64,000 nucleotides of DNA from Hyperoplus lanceolatus (Eukaryota > Chordata > Actinopteri > Uranoscopiformes > Ammodytidae), in contig CM049417.1 in NCBI GenBank assembly GCA_026929865.2, positions 18,952,501-19,016,500 of the forward strand, given 5' to 3'. Numbering within the stretch: position 1 is the first letter of the stretch; each line of letters opens with the position of its first letter. This document shows, in pieces, positions 11,814 through 24,953 of the stretch. The position numbers and the translations under genes are program-made. The notes under the pieces were generated by a model. The model saw nothing but the letters and a program-made list of their open reading frames with translations, was not told the origin of the DNA and searched no databases.

Positions 11814-11888
11814 ATGTCGGGATCTTTAATTGAGTTAACTGAGCATGCAGACAGGGCTTGTGTGTCTGTGGCCATGGGCAGGCTGTGA
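11814..11888 (+). promoter_or_regulatory. Possible upstream ORF before the KIS start
   Basis: ATG at 11814 opens 24 codons and stops at TGA 11886-11888, 12 nt before the ATG at 11901 and in the same frame. If transcription starts 5' of 11814, this uORF would precede the main start. The same TGA is the in-frame stop that fixes the earliest possible KIS start at 11901. Confidence 0.35.
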
Positions 11889-11900
11889 GAGTGCTCCGAC

Positions 11901-12009
11901 ATGATGACTATGAACTTGGAGGGACTGGAGATGATAGCAGTGCTCGTGGCTGTGGTCCTCTTTGTCAAGGTGCTGGAGCAGTTTGGTTTGTTAGATGACG
12001 GCGATGACG
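11901..12009 (+). CDS. kcnip4: kcnip4 first coding exon A (KIS domain)
   Basis: This encodes the N-terminus of the KChIP4a isoform. The peptide opens MNLEGLEMIAVLVAVVLFVK and runs to a KVLEQFGLL segment, a close match to the KIS domain of mammalian KChIP4a. That domain suppresses fast inactivation of Kv4 channels and, with its hydrophobic helix (about residues 8-22), holds the complex in internal membranes. In-frame ATGs lie at 11901, 11904 and 11910; 11910 matches the mammalian start and gives 229 residues, while 11901 has a G at -3 and would add three residues. The mammalian IEAGLE end is replaced by an acidic DDGDD. The exon ends in phase 1 (G|GTAAGC) and splices to 46104, completing an Asp codon. 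The next coding exon is about 34 kb away. Confidence 0.93.
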
Positions 12010-12980
12010 GTAAGCAAACCGGAATACTCCTTTCATGTTTGGAAGAGATGGCTTTTTTTTCTTTCTTCTGGTAATCGATCAACCACTTGTTGCTGCCCAA
12101 GTTTTAAAACCATGGAGTTGGATGTAGTCTTGTACGGTGTATCCGTTACTGAAACAGTGCAGCGGTACTATTAACATTCAAAGAGGTATTATACTGCATT
12201 GAAAAAACTTGCTGTAAGTGTTGGCGTTGCCCCTAAACCCAGAGTAATAGCATAACATTGTTTCATCCCTTTGGGTCATTACAGAACAAAAAACATTTCA
12301 CTTATGTCTTGCACACGGGGGCTCCATGATTAATCTGAATGGCTCCACAGTCACGATAATTTATGCAGGCCAAATATTATAATCTGACGTTATGCTTTTA
12401 ATGATTCCACTCATGACTGTCTCAAAATCATTTCAAGGTTGCAATTCTCCTCCAACACATTGAAACTTAGTTTTCACTGATGGCTAGTTTATTTGTTTTG
12501 GATTAAATTAGATTGGATTGGATGTGAAAGCATTTTGGGTTGGCTAGCTTGTTTATCCAAAATGAGATCGAGACAGTTGAGGACTATGGAGGTGGGGGAA
12601 AAAGGGTATGTCTATGTCATGTGGTAGTTATTTGTGTTCACATAAATGCTGCAGATCTATTGCAGATACTGTGGAACTTGACTGTGTTATGGTTTGGCTA
12701 TCTTTTCCATGTATCTTAGCGGAGAACCATGCTTGAATCCATACCCACTGGAGAATTGCCATACTGATTCCTTCCCCTCCAAAATGTGAATGTAATATTC
12801 AGGAGTTGGGTCTTTTCTAGCACTGATGACCACCTGCTATTGATATGCTACGTTCTGTACAGGCTGCCAAGCCAGTTTGCCACATGGCTGGTCACAGCTT
12901 CACAAACATCTTCCAACCAGTAAGACTAAAAGACGTTGATGCTGCTCGTTGGAAAATTTCGAATTGAAAAATCGTCTCGC

Positions 12981-13297
12981 TTAAAGACCTACTTCACCGG
13001 TGGGAATATGAAGGTGTATTGAACTATGAGATCCTATGTAGTATAAATGTGCAAACATCTTAGAAATCGGTTTATCGTAGCCTGAGAAAAGGCAGAAAGA
13101 GTGTTTTATGGTCTCACTGTTTAACCCTACATTTTCCCATGTGTGACATCAACATTTAGGGTTAGGATTAACAGGACAGCTGGGCCAAGGGAAGACTGAG
13201 GGAAGACTGAGGGAACAAAAAACATCATTCATTAAATTATAATAGCAATTTTATAATGCTAGAACGCCGGTTCCGTATTGGTGAAGTATTCCTTTAA
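12981..13297. mobile_element. MITE, 'TTAAAG..ACTTCACC' family, copy 1
   Basis: The left end TTAAAGACCTACTTCACCGG pairs with the right end TTGGTGAAGTATTCCTTTAA. The interior is shared, in reverse orientation, with the copy at 36294-36597, including GTTTTATGGTCTCACTGT and a CTACATTTTCCCATGTGTGA block. No ORF. Confidence 0.85.
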
Positions 13298-16143
13298 GTT
13301 CCAATGGGAGAAGTTGTGAATGCTTTGGTTCAAGCTGTGCTCTATTGCTTATTGCTTATTTACTGTAGTCATGTAAGTTCTTTTTTGCAGATTTAAATGT
13401 TTTTTTTCCCGTCGCGTTAACGAGTGCTGAACTCCCAGCAATATGCTCCCAGTGTGCACAATGTCTCCTCACACTTTCACAGTCTGAAATACATCACAAT
13501 ACATTCCTGCATATTTTTGCCTTTGCTGTACATTAAAAATGAGAGATTTAAATTATTACTGATTCCAACTTTGAAAAGAAAAACCGTGCCAAACAAATTA
13601 CAGACGCCTTTTAAAAAACCTGATTGATGTCTGAATGTTTGAGCAGCTCCATGCCAGGAAGTCCATTATGATCATCAATTTGATATGACATGCAGACTTG
13701 ATAAATAAGTATGTCATGTGCTTATTTAAATGACAAATGAATTACCGAGTGGTTCACCAATATGGGTTTTTCCAATGACCGATGCAAATATTCACAGAGC
13801 AGGTCAGCAGATGGCCGATATATAATACAGATACCAAGATTTTTGAAGGCATCTTAATACTCTCTCAGTTGTAAATACACTTGTTACACAGCCAGACACA
13901 CATGTCTCTATTCAGTGTCTGTGCCTCTCTTTAGTGGCGTGACAATGAGTGACAGCGGCGTGCCACTAGCGTACGGCCATGTGACAGCTGACAGGCGCAG
14001 CCTTTGATAAGGCAGTTATTTTACTGATCAGTCCCCCAGCTGGAGGTGTGGCTTTTATGTAGCCAGGGAAAGGGATCTAAAGAGTGATTCCAATTCAACT
14101 TGGTGACTGCAAATGTTTAGGGAAAGGGGAATGAATTCCTTCAAAAAAAGTGCTGACCTATTTATATTCATATGGCCATTTTTGAAAAGTGCGTTGTGTA
14201 CTTTAAGCCACTTTCAGCAACTATTAGTTAAAACGTAACATTTCTTGCACGTAAATGTCAAATGCAGTGCACTGTCTTTGCCACTAGTCAAACATGTCAC
14301 TCCAATGGCTCGAGCCACCTGGGCCCCATACTGTCTGTTGTTCTCATGTTGCTACAGTATTTTATCTTCCCTTTGTCTCAGGTTTTACTCACAATAGATC
14401 CTTACCAAAGCAACCGGGCTGTATTTAGGGATCAGGCTATACATTCAGTGTGCCTTTTGACTCACTAAGTAATGTGTTTACCTCAGAAGTGTATGGCTAT
14501 GTTGGCTATGACATAATGCCATGGATCAACATAGCAAATTGAGAAACCGCTCAGGGAGACATACTGGTATGTGGGGATTTGAACACCGGCCTGAGCTGTG
14601 CATGGCTTCAACAATACGCTCAATTTGAACATATCTATTTTATCAAAGGAAGCATGTGGTTTGCACTTTATATATAACATACACATCATATTTTCATATG
14701 TGAATGAACAATGCAGGGGCGATATTTTTGCATCATAATTTGACTTGCTAAGATGTCTTAATGCACACAGGGGATTTACAACACATACTTTATTGGTGTA
14801 GGAGACGCTTACTGTATAGTGTCATGGATAGAGATAATATAGATATATATTCATATTATTTGAATGAACAATGCAAGCATGAACAGAGTGTTGGAATGCA
14901 TGTCAAGCTCAGAAACCGTCTATTAGCTAAAGGGCTTATTTTTCTGTAGGTAATGAAATAATATTATATAATTTGGTTCTTGCTAGCAATGTTGCCAATT
15001 GAACTTCATGGATTTAAGAATATATGCTTTCACTTTGTAAACATACTAGCTTACTGAAGAACATGTGAGAGTTAGCAGATGTGCCAGCAGAGGGAACCAA
15101 AGTTCAATGTCCAGTCACACATGCTGCTATTCTGGTATTGTAAGTTCCCCACTTTGACAACTGCAGCATGACTAAAACAGTTGTAAACCAAGAGTAAAAC
15201 ATATACAATTGCCCAGCAAATCACACAATGTGTTTTAAAAGCAAATTGCAGAGTATAAAATGTATACATGTTGGCTGCAGGAGTTTATAAGGTCTTGACA
15301 CTGTTTGACTGTGTCAGCACCGTTGAAAATGGCACATAGCCCTTAAGTGCTTGCTTATTATAAATATTTGCAAGCTGGGCCTGACCCACGTTTGTGATTT
15401 TTCTCACTCTTCTGAGATGCATTCAAAGGCCTTCTTCTTAACTGACACTTGACAAGCGTATATTGTAAAAGCTCCAACATTACAAGGGTGCTGTCAAATA
15501 CAGTATAAATGTCTCAAAAGACAGAAAAGCTAGTGCTTGAATAGAGAGATAAAATTAACTTGACTAATGTGAATCCTGGCATTGTTCTGTTATGAAAATG
15601 GCATGTTTGTGTATACGTTAGTTAGAAATCAAACCCATCTGTTTTTTGTTTTGTTTTTTATAATATATTCGTAGTGTAATTCCTATTCATGTAAGCATCC
15701 CTAACGTGCTCTTTATTGCTCCCTTTTTACATTCTAAACAAATTAGTAGGACATTATTCAGCGGCGGAATATTAAAAACTCTACAATTTATTATACTTTT
15801 TCATAATAGCCTGGAGGCTCAGCAGGGCATTACCGGCGCAATGTTGTGCCTCATAGCTTTTCCATTAGATGAAACACTGTTAGTGGTGTTTCCTCATGCC
15901 TCTATCATCAATCATGTCGATGATAAGGGAGTTCACATGTACACTGCTGGGATTTCTCTCTGCTGGCAGACTTGTAAAAGGGCAGATTGATCTTGATTGA
16001 AAATCACTTGAGTTGGAACTGTTGTGATATTTATAGTTAAGCCACATTGTTGATAAGGTCACTGGTACAAAATTATCTCTGAACTACCTTGCTTTGCATC
16101 TAGTGGAGGTGATTTCAGAGGCCAGTGAATATAATACATGTAC

Positions 16144-16312
16144 TTAAAGGTGGGGTGACTGATTTTGAAGAAAGCTTGTTCTCAAAATCAATTTGTCAAA
16201 TTCAGTGTATTTATCCTCATCACTATCCGCTACCTGTCCGTACGGTGTGTGCCCTGAAAGTAAGAAGTAATTTTGACAGCAAGTGTTCCAGTATCGCTGA
16301 CTCGACCTTTAA
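16144..16312. mobile_element. Palindromic MITE, 'AAAGGTGGAGTC' family, copy 2
   Basis: A short copy with ends TTAAAGGTGGGGTGACTG and CGCTGACTCGACCTTTAA. It keeps the CACTATCCGCTACCTGTCCG segment typical of the family but lacks the central CCTAGG palindrome. Confidence 0.8.
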
Positions 16313-17031
16313 ATCCACCTTGTTGATAAGGACACCAGAACATAGTTATATTTGTTTGAGTTTAGTGAAGGTGATTTTCTTGGCCAGTTAATATAATACA
16401 TATGCTATAGTAGATTCAAATAGCTCTAAAGAATCCAGCTCCAAACCATCCGTTTCATTATTTGTAAAATTAAAAAAATAAACCTGTTAACATCCTGAAC
16501 AAGTCTCTTCAGTCCTGAGTTAATGTGCGTTCCGATTCAGCTTGCCAACATTATCATTGTTTTTGCTGCCTTCCAAATGCTTTTTTTTTAACAGACGTCC
16601 ATATCCTTTCAACATGAGCCCCTTTTTAATTGCAGATAGGATTTGCTTTACGACCCTTTGATTGGGCCTAAAAGCGAGAGCCGTTTCACAATTTGTCAGC
16701 AGTAGATAAACGTGTTATGCAGCATGCGCAACTTTGAAGCTACTGCCTTGTCTAAAATCATAAAAGCTTAAGTCTGATCTGCTTTATTTAACATTTTTCT
16801 TTTACACTGTCAAATCCTATTGCTGTTTGTTATGCAGTGATAATAAATAGTTATATAAGGGATGTGTGAAAGCATTGGCTAAAACATGAAAAAAAATCAG
16901 AAATTCTCACTCTTTCTGACTTTGCCACCTCCCAATATAACACTCCAATACTAGTGTGCCACACTAAAAAAATATGGTGATCAATTTATTTTTTGCCAAG
17001 TTCTGGGACAAAGTTTTTTTTTGTTATTTAA

Positions 17032-17651
17032 CCCATTGATGACGGCTGCTGCGCGATGCCACATTGGCTCTCCTGCCTGATGCTGCGTCGCGCAGCATTA
17101 TTACTTTATCTAATTTTCATGGCATTCCCTGCACAGAATGCACTGTCATTGGTTCAAATACACAAGAGGTGGGTTTTGTTGATTTCTTTAAGACCACGTG
17201 ACCACCCAAAAGTTGTGTGGTTTGCCGAAAATCACGTCAATCAAAAAAATAAAAAATAAAAAAATAAAACAAAATAATAAAAAAAAATACGCCGGCTATG
17301 TCGGCGACAGAACAGTTAGTGGCGTTTGGTGCGCAGAATCAAGGTCTACTATAGACTACTGACGAAAATCACAAAGCACATTGCATCTATTTATTAACAA
17401 TATTTAATAATTTTCGAATTCATCTCTTTTTGACGATTTTTAGAAATATTTGTTGGTTTGTAAGCGCTAAGGGAGCATGTTTAAATAAAACCTGTGAACC
17501 TTAACTTTTAAATGTATTTTATTTCATGTTTCTATGTGTTACACAGGCTTAGATATTAAGGTTTTGGTAGACTTGACAATTCGTACTATTTTTTCAGAAA
17601 ACCCTCAGGCATTAAGGACATGCATCCTAGATTGCCATAGTCATCAATGGG
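17032..17651. mobile_element. piggyBac-type MITE
   Basis: The element lies between two TTAA sites (17028-17031 and 17652-17655), begins CCCATTGATGAC and ends with GTCATCAATGGG (one mismatch allowed). The TTAA target and CCC/GGG termini are the piggyBac signature. The 620-bp interior has no transposase; the only ORF (67 codons) is unremarkable. Two CGCGCAG-like inverted blocks lie inside the left end. Confidence 0.85.
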
Positions 17652-19450
17652 TTAAGTAGAGAGAGCCCTGCTGCTGTGGACTGTGGATTCTGTATTTTTC
17701 ATGATGAATAATGTCCACTGAGTTTACCAGACCATACAGTGTCATTCTCATCAACCCTGTTCATTAACATGGGCTTTGGATTTCAGGAAAAAAATTGTCA
17801 ATAACTTTGGGTACTTAAAAAAAAAAAACTTGCAAGGGTTATTAAATCTTGTATGATATTCTACCGCCTGCCCCACTTCATAGAGCTATGAAAAAAAACA
17901 ACTGCAATCATTTATTTTCTATCATTTAATATTGGTAAGGGATGTCTCCACACAATTACCGACCGAAATATTCAGTATTGGGAGATTATTCACAGCTAGA
18001 CCAAAAGGTTGCCTCAGAGACAGGCATAGATTAATTAATTGGTAAGAGTTTAATGTAGATTCTTTTTCATTTTGTTCTTCGTGAGTTTTACCTTTAAACC
18101 TGCCAAGAAGGGTGTAAATAAATAGTTTTTTATTCATTTGTTATGCTAAGATTATGTATGACCCACAGCATGCAGGAGTAGGGCATAAATTACGTTTATG
18201 GTACGCCAAAAGTCAGATGGGTTGCCTGTTTTCATGGGAGGCTTTTGTGGATATGCTGAACCTTTCCAATAAGGCATGGGAGCAAATGGACAAAATAGAA
18301 TGAGTCACCAAGAGTGTTGATATTATTCTTCAAGGGTGATTTTATGTACCTGTGTGTGTGGAGTTTTTAATCATTAATATCATTATGGAGCAATGGTTTT
18401 AGTGAGATGATTTTTTTTACATGCACATTTGAGCTAATTAGTTCAAAATGTTCCACTGATCTATGATACAGACTCTGATGCAAACACACAGCAGAAAAGC
18501 TCTCACTACATCAGCGTTGCATTGCTAACGTGTCAGACAAAAATACCTGCTTCACCCATCAAGCTGAAACAGCAATATACTGTAGCTATCCCAGAGGAGT
18601 CATCATTCTCCATTTCGAGTACACATCCAATATACACCAATGTTCTTGCTTTAGTTCAATTCATCAAATCTGGGTCTCTTTGGTTAACCCAACTCAGCAG
18701 TATGATAATGATAAGGCAATGATAGGCAGTCATTTACCAGATTTGTGTTTTTAATAAGCCTGGAAATTGAACATATCATCTGCATAGCTATGCAGTGGCT
18801 TGAATCAATCCGTTACTGTACACTTTATATTATTATTCTTGTTTAATAAACTCTCTACTTCTCTCTACTTCACTAAGCAGAGGCCCTGTTCCCACATAGT
18901 GCCTCAAAAGTTGTATTCCCAAATGAATGATTCCTTTAAAAAGTAGCAGACTTTATTGATTTCCTCTCAGCATCAGTTTCTTGCTGAACAAACTACAGCT
19001 GTCGTATGTCACCCTGCAGACACTGGCTCCAGTTTTCCTGTTCTCTGCCTGCCATTTTATGTTCCCCTTGTCCTCTGTCTTTTTTGTTTTTACTGTTCCT
19101 GCTAATGCATATCCTCCATTGGCCTTTGCACTGTTAAGATCAGTTTGACTGGCACTTTGCAGCTGAGGGGATGGCACAACCGTAAATCAAACGACAGGCC
19201 GGCCCCTGCAAAGGCAAGTATGTCGTTCCTTTTTTCACTACGTGTTGCAAAGGGTGAGCTGTCAAACAGCGGTGCCAGAGCTAATATGGCTAGAGATAGC
19301 AGGTCAATGTTATCAGCTCCAGCACACTGCATTGAGCTTTGTGCTACTGTCAGTTTGCAGACAATGCTATTGACTTTTCCCTTTTTTTACACGAGAGGTA
19401 ATCATTTGGAATGAATTAGGGTGTTGATAGAAATCTCGGGGGCCTGTCGT

Positions 19451-20290
19451 AGACAGAAGACTAGCATGTCTTGTGAACATGATTGCCATTCACTAAAGGA
19501 AAGTTAACATTTCAGTCAAGAGAAAAATTTGAAGCTTAATTTTTATTAGAATATCTTGGTGTGATTTGCAGTGTGAAGCCACTCAACCCTGTTACAATTA
19601 TTTACCCATTCAAATTGGGCACAATGAACAGCTTCTCACTCGGGATATTATTCTGTTTTTCCTTGCCAAATGTAGCCGTAAAGTTTGTCACTTTGTTTTA
19701 AATGTCGTAACACAAAACGAGCTGTTCAAAGACAATATTTTTTACACAAGTTCTCTTCAGTTTTAATGCCCCAAAATATGCAAAAATAGGCGAGGAGGAG
19801 ACATATTCTTTGTGTTACAACGTTTAAAACAAAGTGACAAACTTTACGGCTACATTTGGCAAGGAAAAACAGAATAATATCCCGAGTGAGAAGCTGTTCA
19901 TTGTGCCCAATTTGAATGGGTAAATAATTGTAACAGGGTTGAGTGGCTTCACACTGCAAATCACACCAAGATATTCTAATAAAAATTAAGCTTCAAATTT
20001 TTCTCTTGACTGAAATGTTAACTTTCCTTTAGTGAATGGCAATCATGTTCACAAGACATGCTAGTCTTCTGTCTTCTTTGTTTTAAACTTTGTAACACAA
20101 AGAATATGTCTCCTCATCGCCTATTTTTGCATATTTTGGGGCATTAAAACTGAAGAGAACTTGTGTAAAAAATCTTGTCTTTGAACAGCTCGTTTTGTGT
20201 TACGACGTTTAAAACAAAGTGACAAACTTTTAGGCTACATTTGGCAAGGAAAAACAGAATAATATCCCGAGTGAGAAGCTGTTCATTTTC
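19451..20290. repeat. Perfect inverted repeat complex (A-B-A'-B'-A'')
   Basis: Arm A (19451 to about 19712) reappears as an apparently perfect reverse complement A' (about 19826-20074). Between them is a 110-bp spacer B, framed by GTAACACAAA and TTTGTGTTAC inside wider CTTTGTTTTAAA flanks. After A' comes an inverted copy of B (about 20075-20200, a few differences), then about 85 bp repeating the inner part of A' (A''). Mirrored 50-codon ORFs on both strands are shadows of the arms. The near-absence of mismatches suggests a young duplication or ongoing gene conversion. Confidence 0.9.
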
Positions 20291-21288
20291 AGCCCTTATA
20301 CAAAAGAAATTGATTTATCATAATAGTTGGAGTTTAATCCTCTGTGCAGCGAGCGACTCATTTCGACTGGACAACACTGATTCATGTGGGTAAATGATTG
20401 TGTAATTTCTATACATACTACCATGTGTAATGTGACATCACCGAGGGATCTGAAAATGATATATTACTTATATAATTTATATATTATCTTGATAACATTT
20501 GATGGATGGTATCATATGTTCCAATATAAAGGGGAAAAGGTTTAGTCATACTTTTAAATTGTGAAGTCCCGTATGCATGTACACATGTATACGCACTTAC
20601 CATAGTGACTTATCCAGAGTCCTCAAACTAAGTCCTCAAGTAAGGAGTCACCCCGTGGCCCTCCATGGTTGATTGCACAATGCTGCTCCACTAAGGGTTC
20701 ACAGCTTATAATTGCCTTCCCCCCTTCACAGGTGCCGCTTGAGTAAACATGACAGCCTCATTTAAATGTGCCTCGGAAAGAACACACAGCCCCAAACACT
20801 AATGCCCCGCTTTGCATGCCTGGGTAAACCGCTGCAGGTGTCGCCTAATTATATCACCCACTTTGTACCCTAAGCTGATCTGTAAACATGATCTCATCGC
20901 CCGGGCGCCGTACACATATCAGCGTTTGCATTTTGATTGATTACATGGCTCCCCTTTCTCCAGTCCCCGTACTTTTAACACAGGCTCACTTAAGCCTTAA
21001 GAAAGAAAACACTTGTTCCAAATACTTAATGGACATTTCTCAGAGGTTGTTTGGTTATAGCGCAATTTGGCGCTGTGTGAAAAAAGTAAAAAAAACTCGT
21101 AAAAATCTACATTGGCAGGAAAAGGCTCATTCAAATTCACCCTGCACCTGTGTTGTTAAATTTTATACTGTCCTACGTGTCCTTGCCAGTAACAACAGTG
21201 TAGATAAATGGGCTTTTTATGCATTATAATAAACAGCTTTTCAGTTTGTTTCTGTTACTATATATATATTATATTTAACATAGCCACT

Positions 21289-21643
21289 TAGAGCTGACGA
21301 ATCGATTATTAATGATTCTAAAATAATCGCAACATTTTGATAATCGATTAATCGTTTCAAGTCATTTTTAATAAAACATTTCCAAATTCTCTGATTTCAG
21401 CTTCTCAAATGTGAATATTTTCTGGTTTCTTTAATCCTATTATGACAGTAAACTGAAATATCTGTGTTTTGGACATAACAATACATTTGAGGACGTCAAC
21501 ATGGGCTTTGGAAAATTGATCAACATTTTTCACCATTTTCTGACATTTTACGGACCAAAACACTAATCGATTAATAATCGATTAATCGAGAAAATAATCG
21601 ACAGATTAATCGATTATCAAAATAATCGTTAGTTGCAGCCCTA
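21289..21643. mobile_element. hAT-type MITE
   Basis: It is flanked by an exact 8-bp duplication TAGCCACT (21281-21288 and 21644-21651), as expected for hAT elements. The ends TAGAGCTGACGAATCGATTA and GTTAGTTGCAGCCCTA, rich in ATCGATTAATCG, match a very common fish hAT repeat type. No ORF inside. Confidence 0.9.
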
Positions 21644-23587
21644 TAGCCACTGCTTGTGAGACTGTGGAAACTTACTCTTGGTCCTGTCGACTATGCTAAG
21701 GCAAGGAGTTATAGCATCTTCGTCAATGAATATTGAGAATGAAAAATGGCTAGACAGATGGCAGCAAAGACTGAGAAAAATATGTAATCCATTCCAAGAT
21801 CAATGACTATCAGTCCACAAAGGCAGATGAACAAAGGCTGCAGTTTTGTCCATCAACATTTTTTTGGATGCAATTTTTCAACCCATAAATTCCAGTTAGA
21901 CATCCTCTGTTTAAAAGTCAGTGACATCACGGAGTCTTGAGAACTTTTCTCCACACATTTTTGTTTTACTTCATGAAAAAATGTCAACACTCTACAGCTC
22001 CTGTTTTCTTTTTCCAATTCTCTTCACCAAAATAATTGTGTTATTTCAAACGTTCAGAACAAAATAGCCCTGTCGGCTCCATACAAGCTGAAACGTTTGG
22101 TTTCTCCTTCTGTCTGAACTGCCATGCTTTAAACTGTGCTAGAGTGGGGGTTGTCCAGGATGTGTGTGACATTAATGGAGCAATATGTGGGGTGTAATAT
22201 TTACCTGTCAGTGGTGTTGAAAGAATCATGGCACATTTTCTCATATTTCTCACCCTCTCACCTCTATCCACATTGCTTCAAAAATTAATTATTTACGGTA
22301 TCTCCATGATGCTTGTGATTGGTCAATAATTGTCCATGTTTAAAGGGACTGTTAGGAGTGCCAAGCCATATCAGCATAAGGCCTGAGGCAGTGCATCCCT
22401 CTGGCTTTGGAAAGGCTTGGCTGCATTCAGGGAAAACTGAACCTCGGCTTGCCACGGAGGCTTGAATGGGCATGTGATTGGGACTGTGGCTCCATTGATG
22501 TAGTGCCAGTGCCCACATTTATACTGGATGTTGCAGGCAGCGCAGGATTCGTTCCAACAGTTAGGTCAGCTTTCACCCCAATACACTGTACACGACAGCT
22601 GGCTAATGCTTTGAACCTAGCCAGCGATTCTTCCCCATGGGGCTTTGTTATCGACTTTGATTGACTTACTATTGAGAGGCATTACCATTTAGAATTAGGT
22701 TCCATTGTGTTTTCCCACTCTTGTTGAAGTAGAATTGTGCTGATTAAAACGAACCAAATTCAAAGGTATATTGTTCTTCAGCCAGTTTCACAAGCAATAA
22801 GGCCTGCAAAGACAAGGTTTTTTGGCCATTTGGGTACACCGAAAACAAGCTGTATATACGTCCATTCATCATCTTCTTAAAAGTTGATATGGTGAACATC
22901 TGCTTAGTTACACATCCATTAGCTACAGAGGAACATTAGCATTCATTTAGAGTTGTGTTTCTTGTCCTTGATGAAGTCATTATTCACTCTACTTTAAGGC
23001 CTGGTGACTCTGGTGAATAATATGTTGCTCTATTAGCTGCAAAATGCTCCACTATGTTCACAGGCTATAGTTGCTAGCGTGGCCTATTAGTTGTTTGGTG
23101 TTGGGAAGGCAGTGTTAAGTGGATTTTTAGTGCTTCGTTTACTGAAAACAGCATCTGGAAACTATGGTAATAAGAGCGCTTTGACTGGGAAACCAAAACT
23201 AATATAATATAATATATAAGCGTTAGCGTGGTCTGTAGAACTGAGGAGGAATTGCAAAATCTGGTGGTGATTTTCTGTGGGCTTGTCACAACGAAAGGCA
23301 CGTTTCACATTGCACATAGCTATTCCATCAGTTGTTAATATAATACAATATATATTATAGCAGCTTTAATGTTAAAGTCAACATTTATTAAACATTTCAC
23401 AATTTGTGAATTTAAGAGCGATACAATCTTGAAAAGACGTTTGTGTATAATGTTTATTGATGGTGCATTCACTCTTTACTTGGACAACATAATAAACCAA
23501 AAGCTAATGTCCTACACAGGAAGCCATACTGTACATCTTTTTCATCTAAAAATGCCCCTTTCCCCCTCTAATTCTTACTAAGGAACT

Positions 23588-23608
23588 ACACACACACACA
23601 CACACACA

Positions 23609-23655
<47 letters not shown>
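23588..23655. repeat. (AC)n microsatellite
   Basis: 68 bp of AC repeat with one GA interruption near 23609. Confidence 0.97.
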
Positions 23656-23657
<2 letters not shown>

Positions 23658-24900
23658 AAACGTCTCTTTGATATTGAAAACAATTCAAATTTACTTTTTA
23701 ACCCCCCTTCATATTTCCCACAAATCCATGCAGTCTTTATTTTCAATATGTATTCTTCACTGTCTGTGGATGAGAGCCACATAGCAAGGACTCCTCACAT
23801 GGCCATCCATACTAAGTAAGATGTGTCTGCTTAATATTATTGACTTTTTCAAACGGCATCATGCTAAGTTATTATTATAATTTTCTCAGTAGAATAACGT
23901 CCCCTAGTTTCTATTCTGTGTTGGTGAGAAAATGTTTTTTTTTCTTCCATCCATGGAGTAAGCAGCAGCCTCTTATTGAACATTCATCATGGAGCAATCG
24001 AGTGAGTGGCGTTTCCTTTCCCGGCGCTTAAATTACACACAATTGTGTTGACTGTAATTAAAAGTGGCTTTGTGCATTTACATCAATGATGTACTACAGC
24101 TGACTTCACGGTGTAAATGTTTTACAAGCAGGGGAAAATCAGCGTTTTTTGGATGTTTTGAGCGTTAACTTAGCTGGGTTAATTATCTGTGCCGCAATGG
24201 CTGTATCGAATTTGGCCTTTTAAAACACAATTTAGTTATTTTCTATAGATTTGTGGAAAAATCATCTGGTGGTGGATGATAAGGACTATGACTACAGAGG
24301 GACAGTAGATGGTGGTGTCTTCATATAACGTATTCTTTTAAAAACGTTTCACCCGTTCTGGTTTCATTGATTAATGTTTGTACGCATTGGGGTTTCTCAT
24401 TGCGTTAACCCTTTTTTTTATAGAGAAAATTACCATTATAACTAAGCTTTCTGAAAGCCTGGTTTTTCAGCGCTAGTTTGAAGCACGAGAGATTTATTTT
24501 GTTGGTTTGATGAAAGTAGATTTAAAATGATCGCTTTATGAGAAAGCTACAATTTTGGCAGTCCATCCTGCTTTTTTCTCAGTGGACTCTTTTCCCCCTC
24601 CATGTTTTCTCATTGTCTTCAACTTCAATCCTTCCTGTAGCCTGGAATATAATGGTGATGATTTACTGACGATACAGTATCAATGTCTTAGCACACAACA
24701 CAATGACTCAAAAGTTTTGAGTCATACATTTAAATGGTGTGGTGTTTTGACATATCCTGGTGCGATCATCCAGTGCACCTGTGTTTGCTTTTCACCATCT
24801 TTTTCTACAGACTGTCTGTACACGTATAGCTGATTCAAGGCCAGCCGCGTATCTTCCAGTGTATGGCCCGACACCTCCCCTCTGCCTGGGTCTCATCTGC

Positions 24901-24953
24901 CCTCCCTCCCTCCCTCCCTCCCTCCCTAGCCTCTCTCCCTCCCTCACTCCCTC
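24901..24953. promoter_or_regulatory. TCCC tract upstream of the second first exon
   Basis: Tandem TCCC units followed by CTCTCCC variants lie about 510 bp before the ATG at 25465. The minus strand is again G-quadruplex capable. The following 24960-25464 is probably promoter or 5' UTR: it becomes GC-rich after about 25260 and has an in-frame stop TAA at 25246-25248, so the reading frame upstream of the ATG is closed there. A short uORF lies at 25201-25227. Confidence 0.45.

Noticed and set aside
11639-12100. 153-codon minus-strand ORF over the KIS exon
   Set aside because: It is antisense to a confirmed exon and its middle is the GGGA repeat; no homology recognised.
19566-19959. Mirrored ORFs with an identical 50-residue start on both strands
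   Set aside because: They are the two arms of a perfect inverted repeat, not a duplicated gene.
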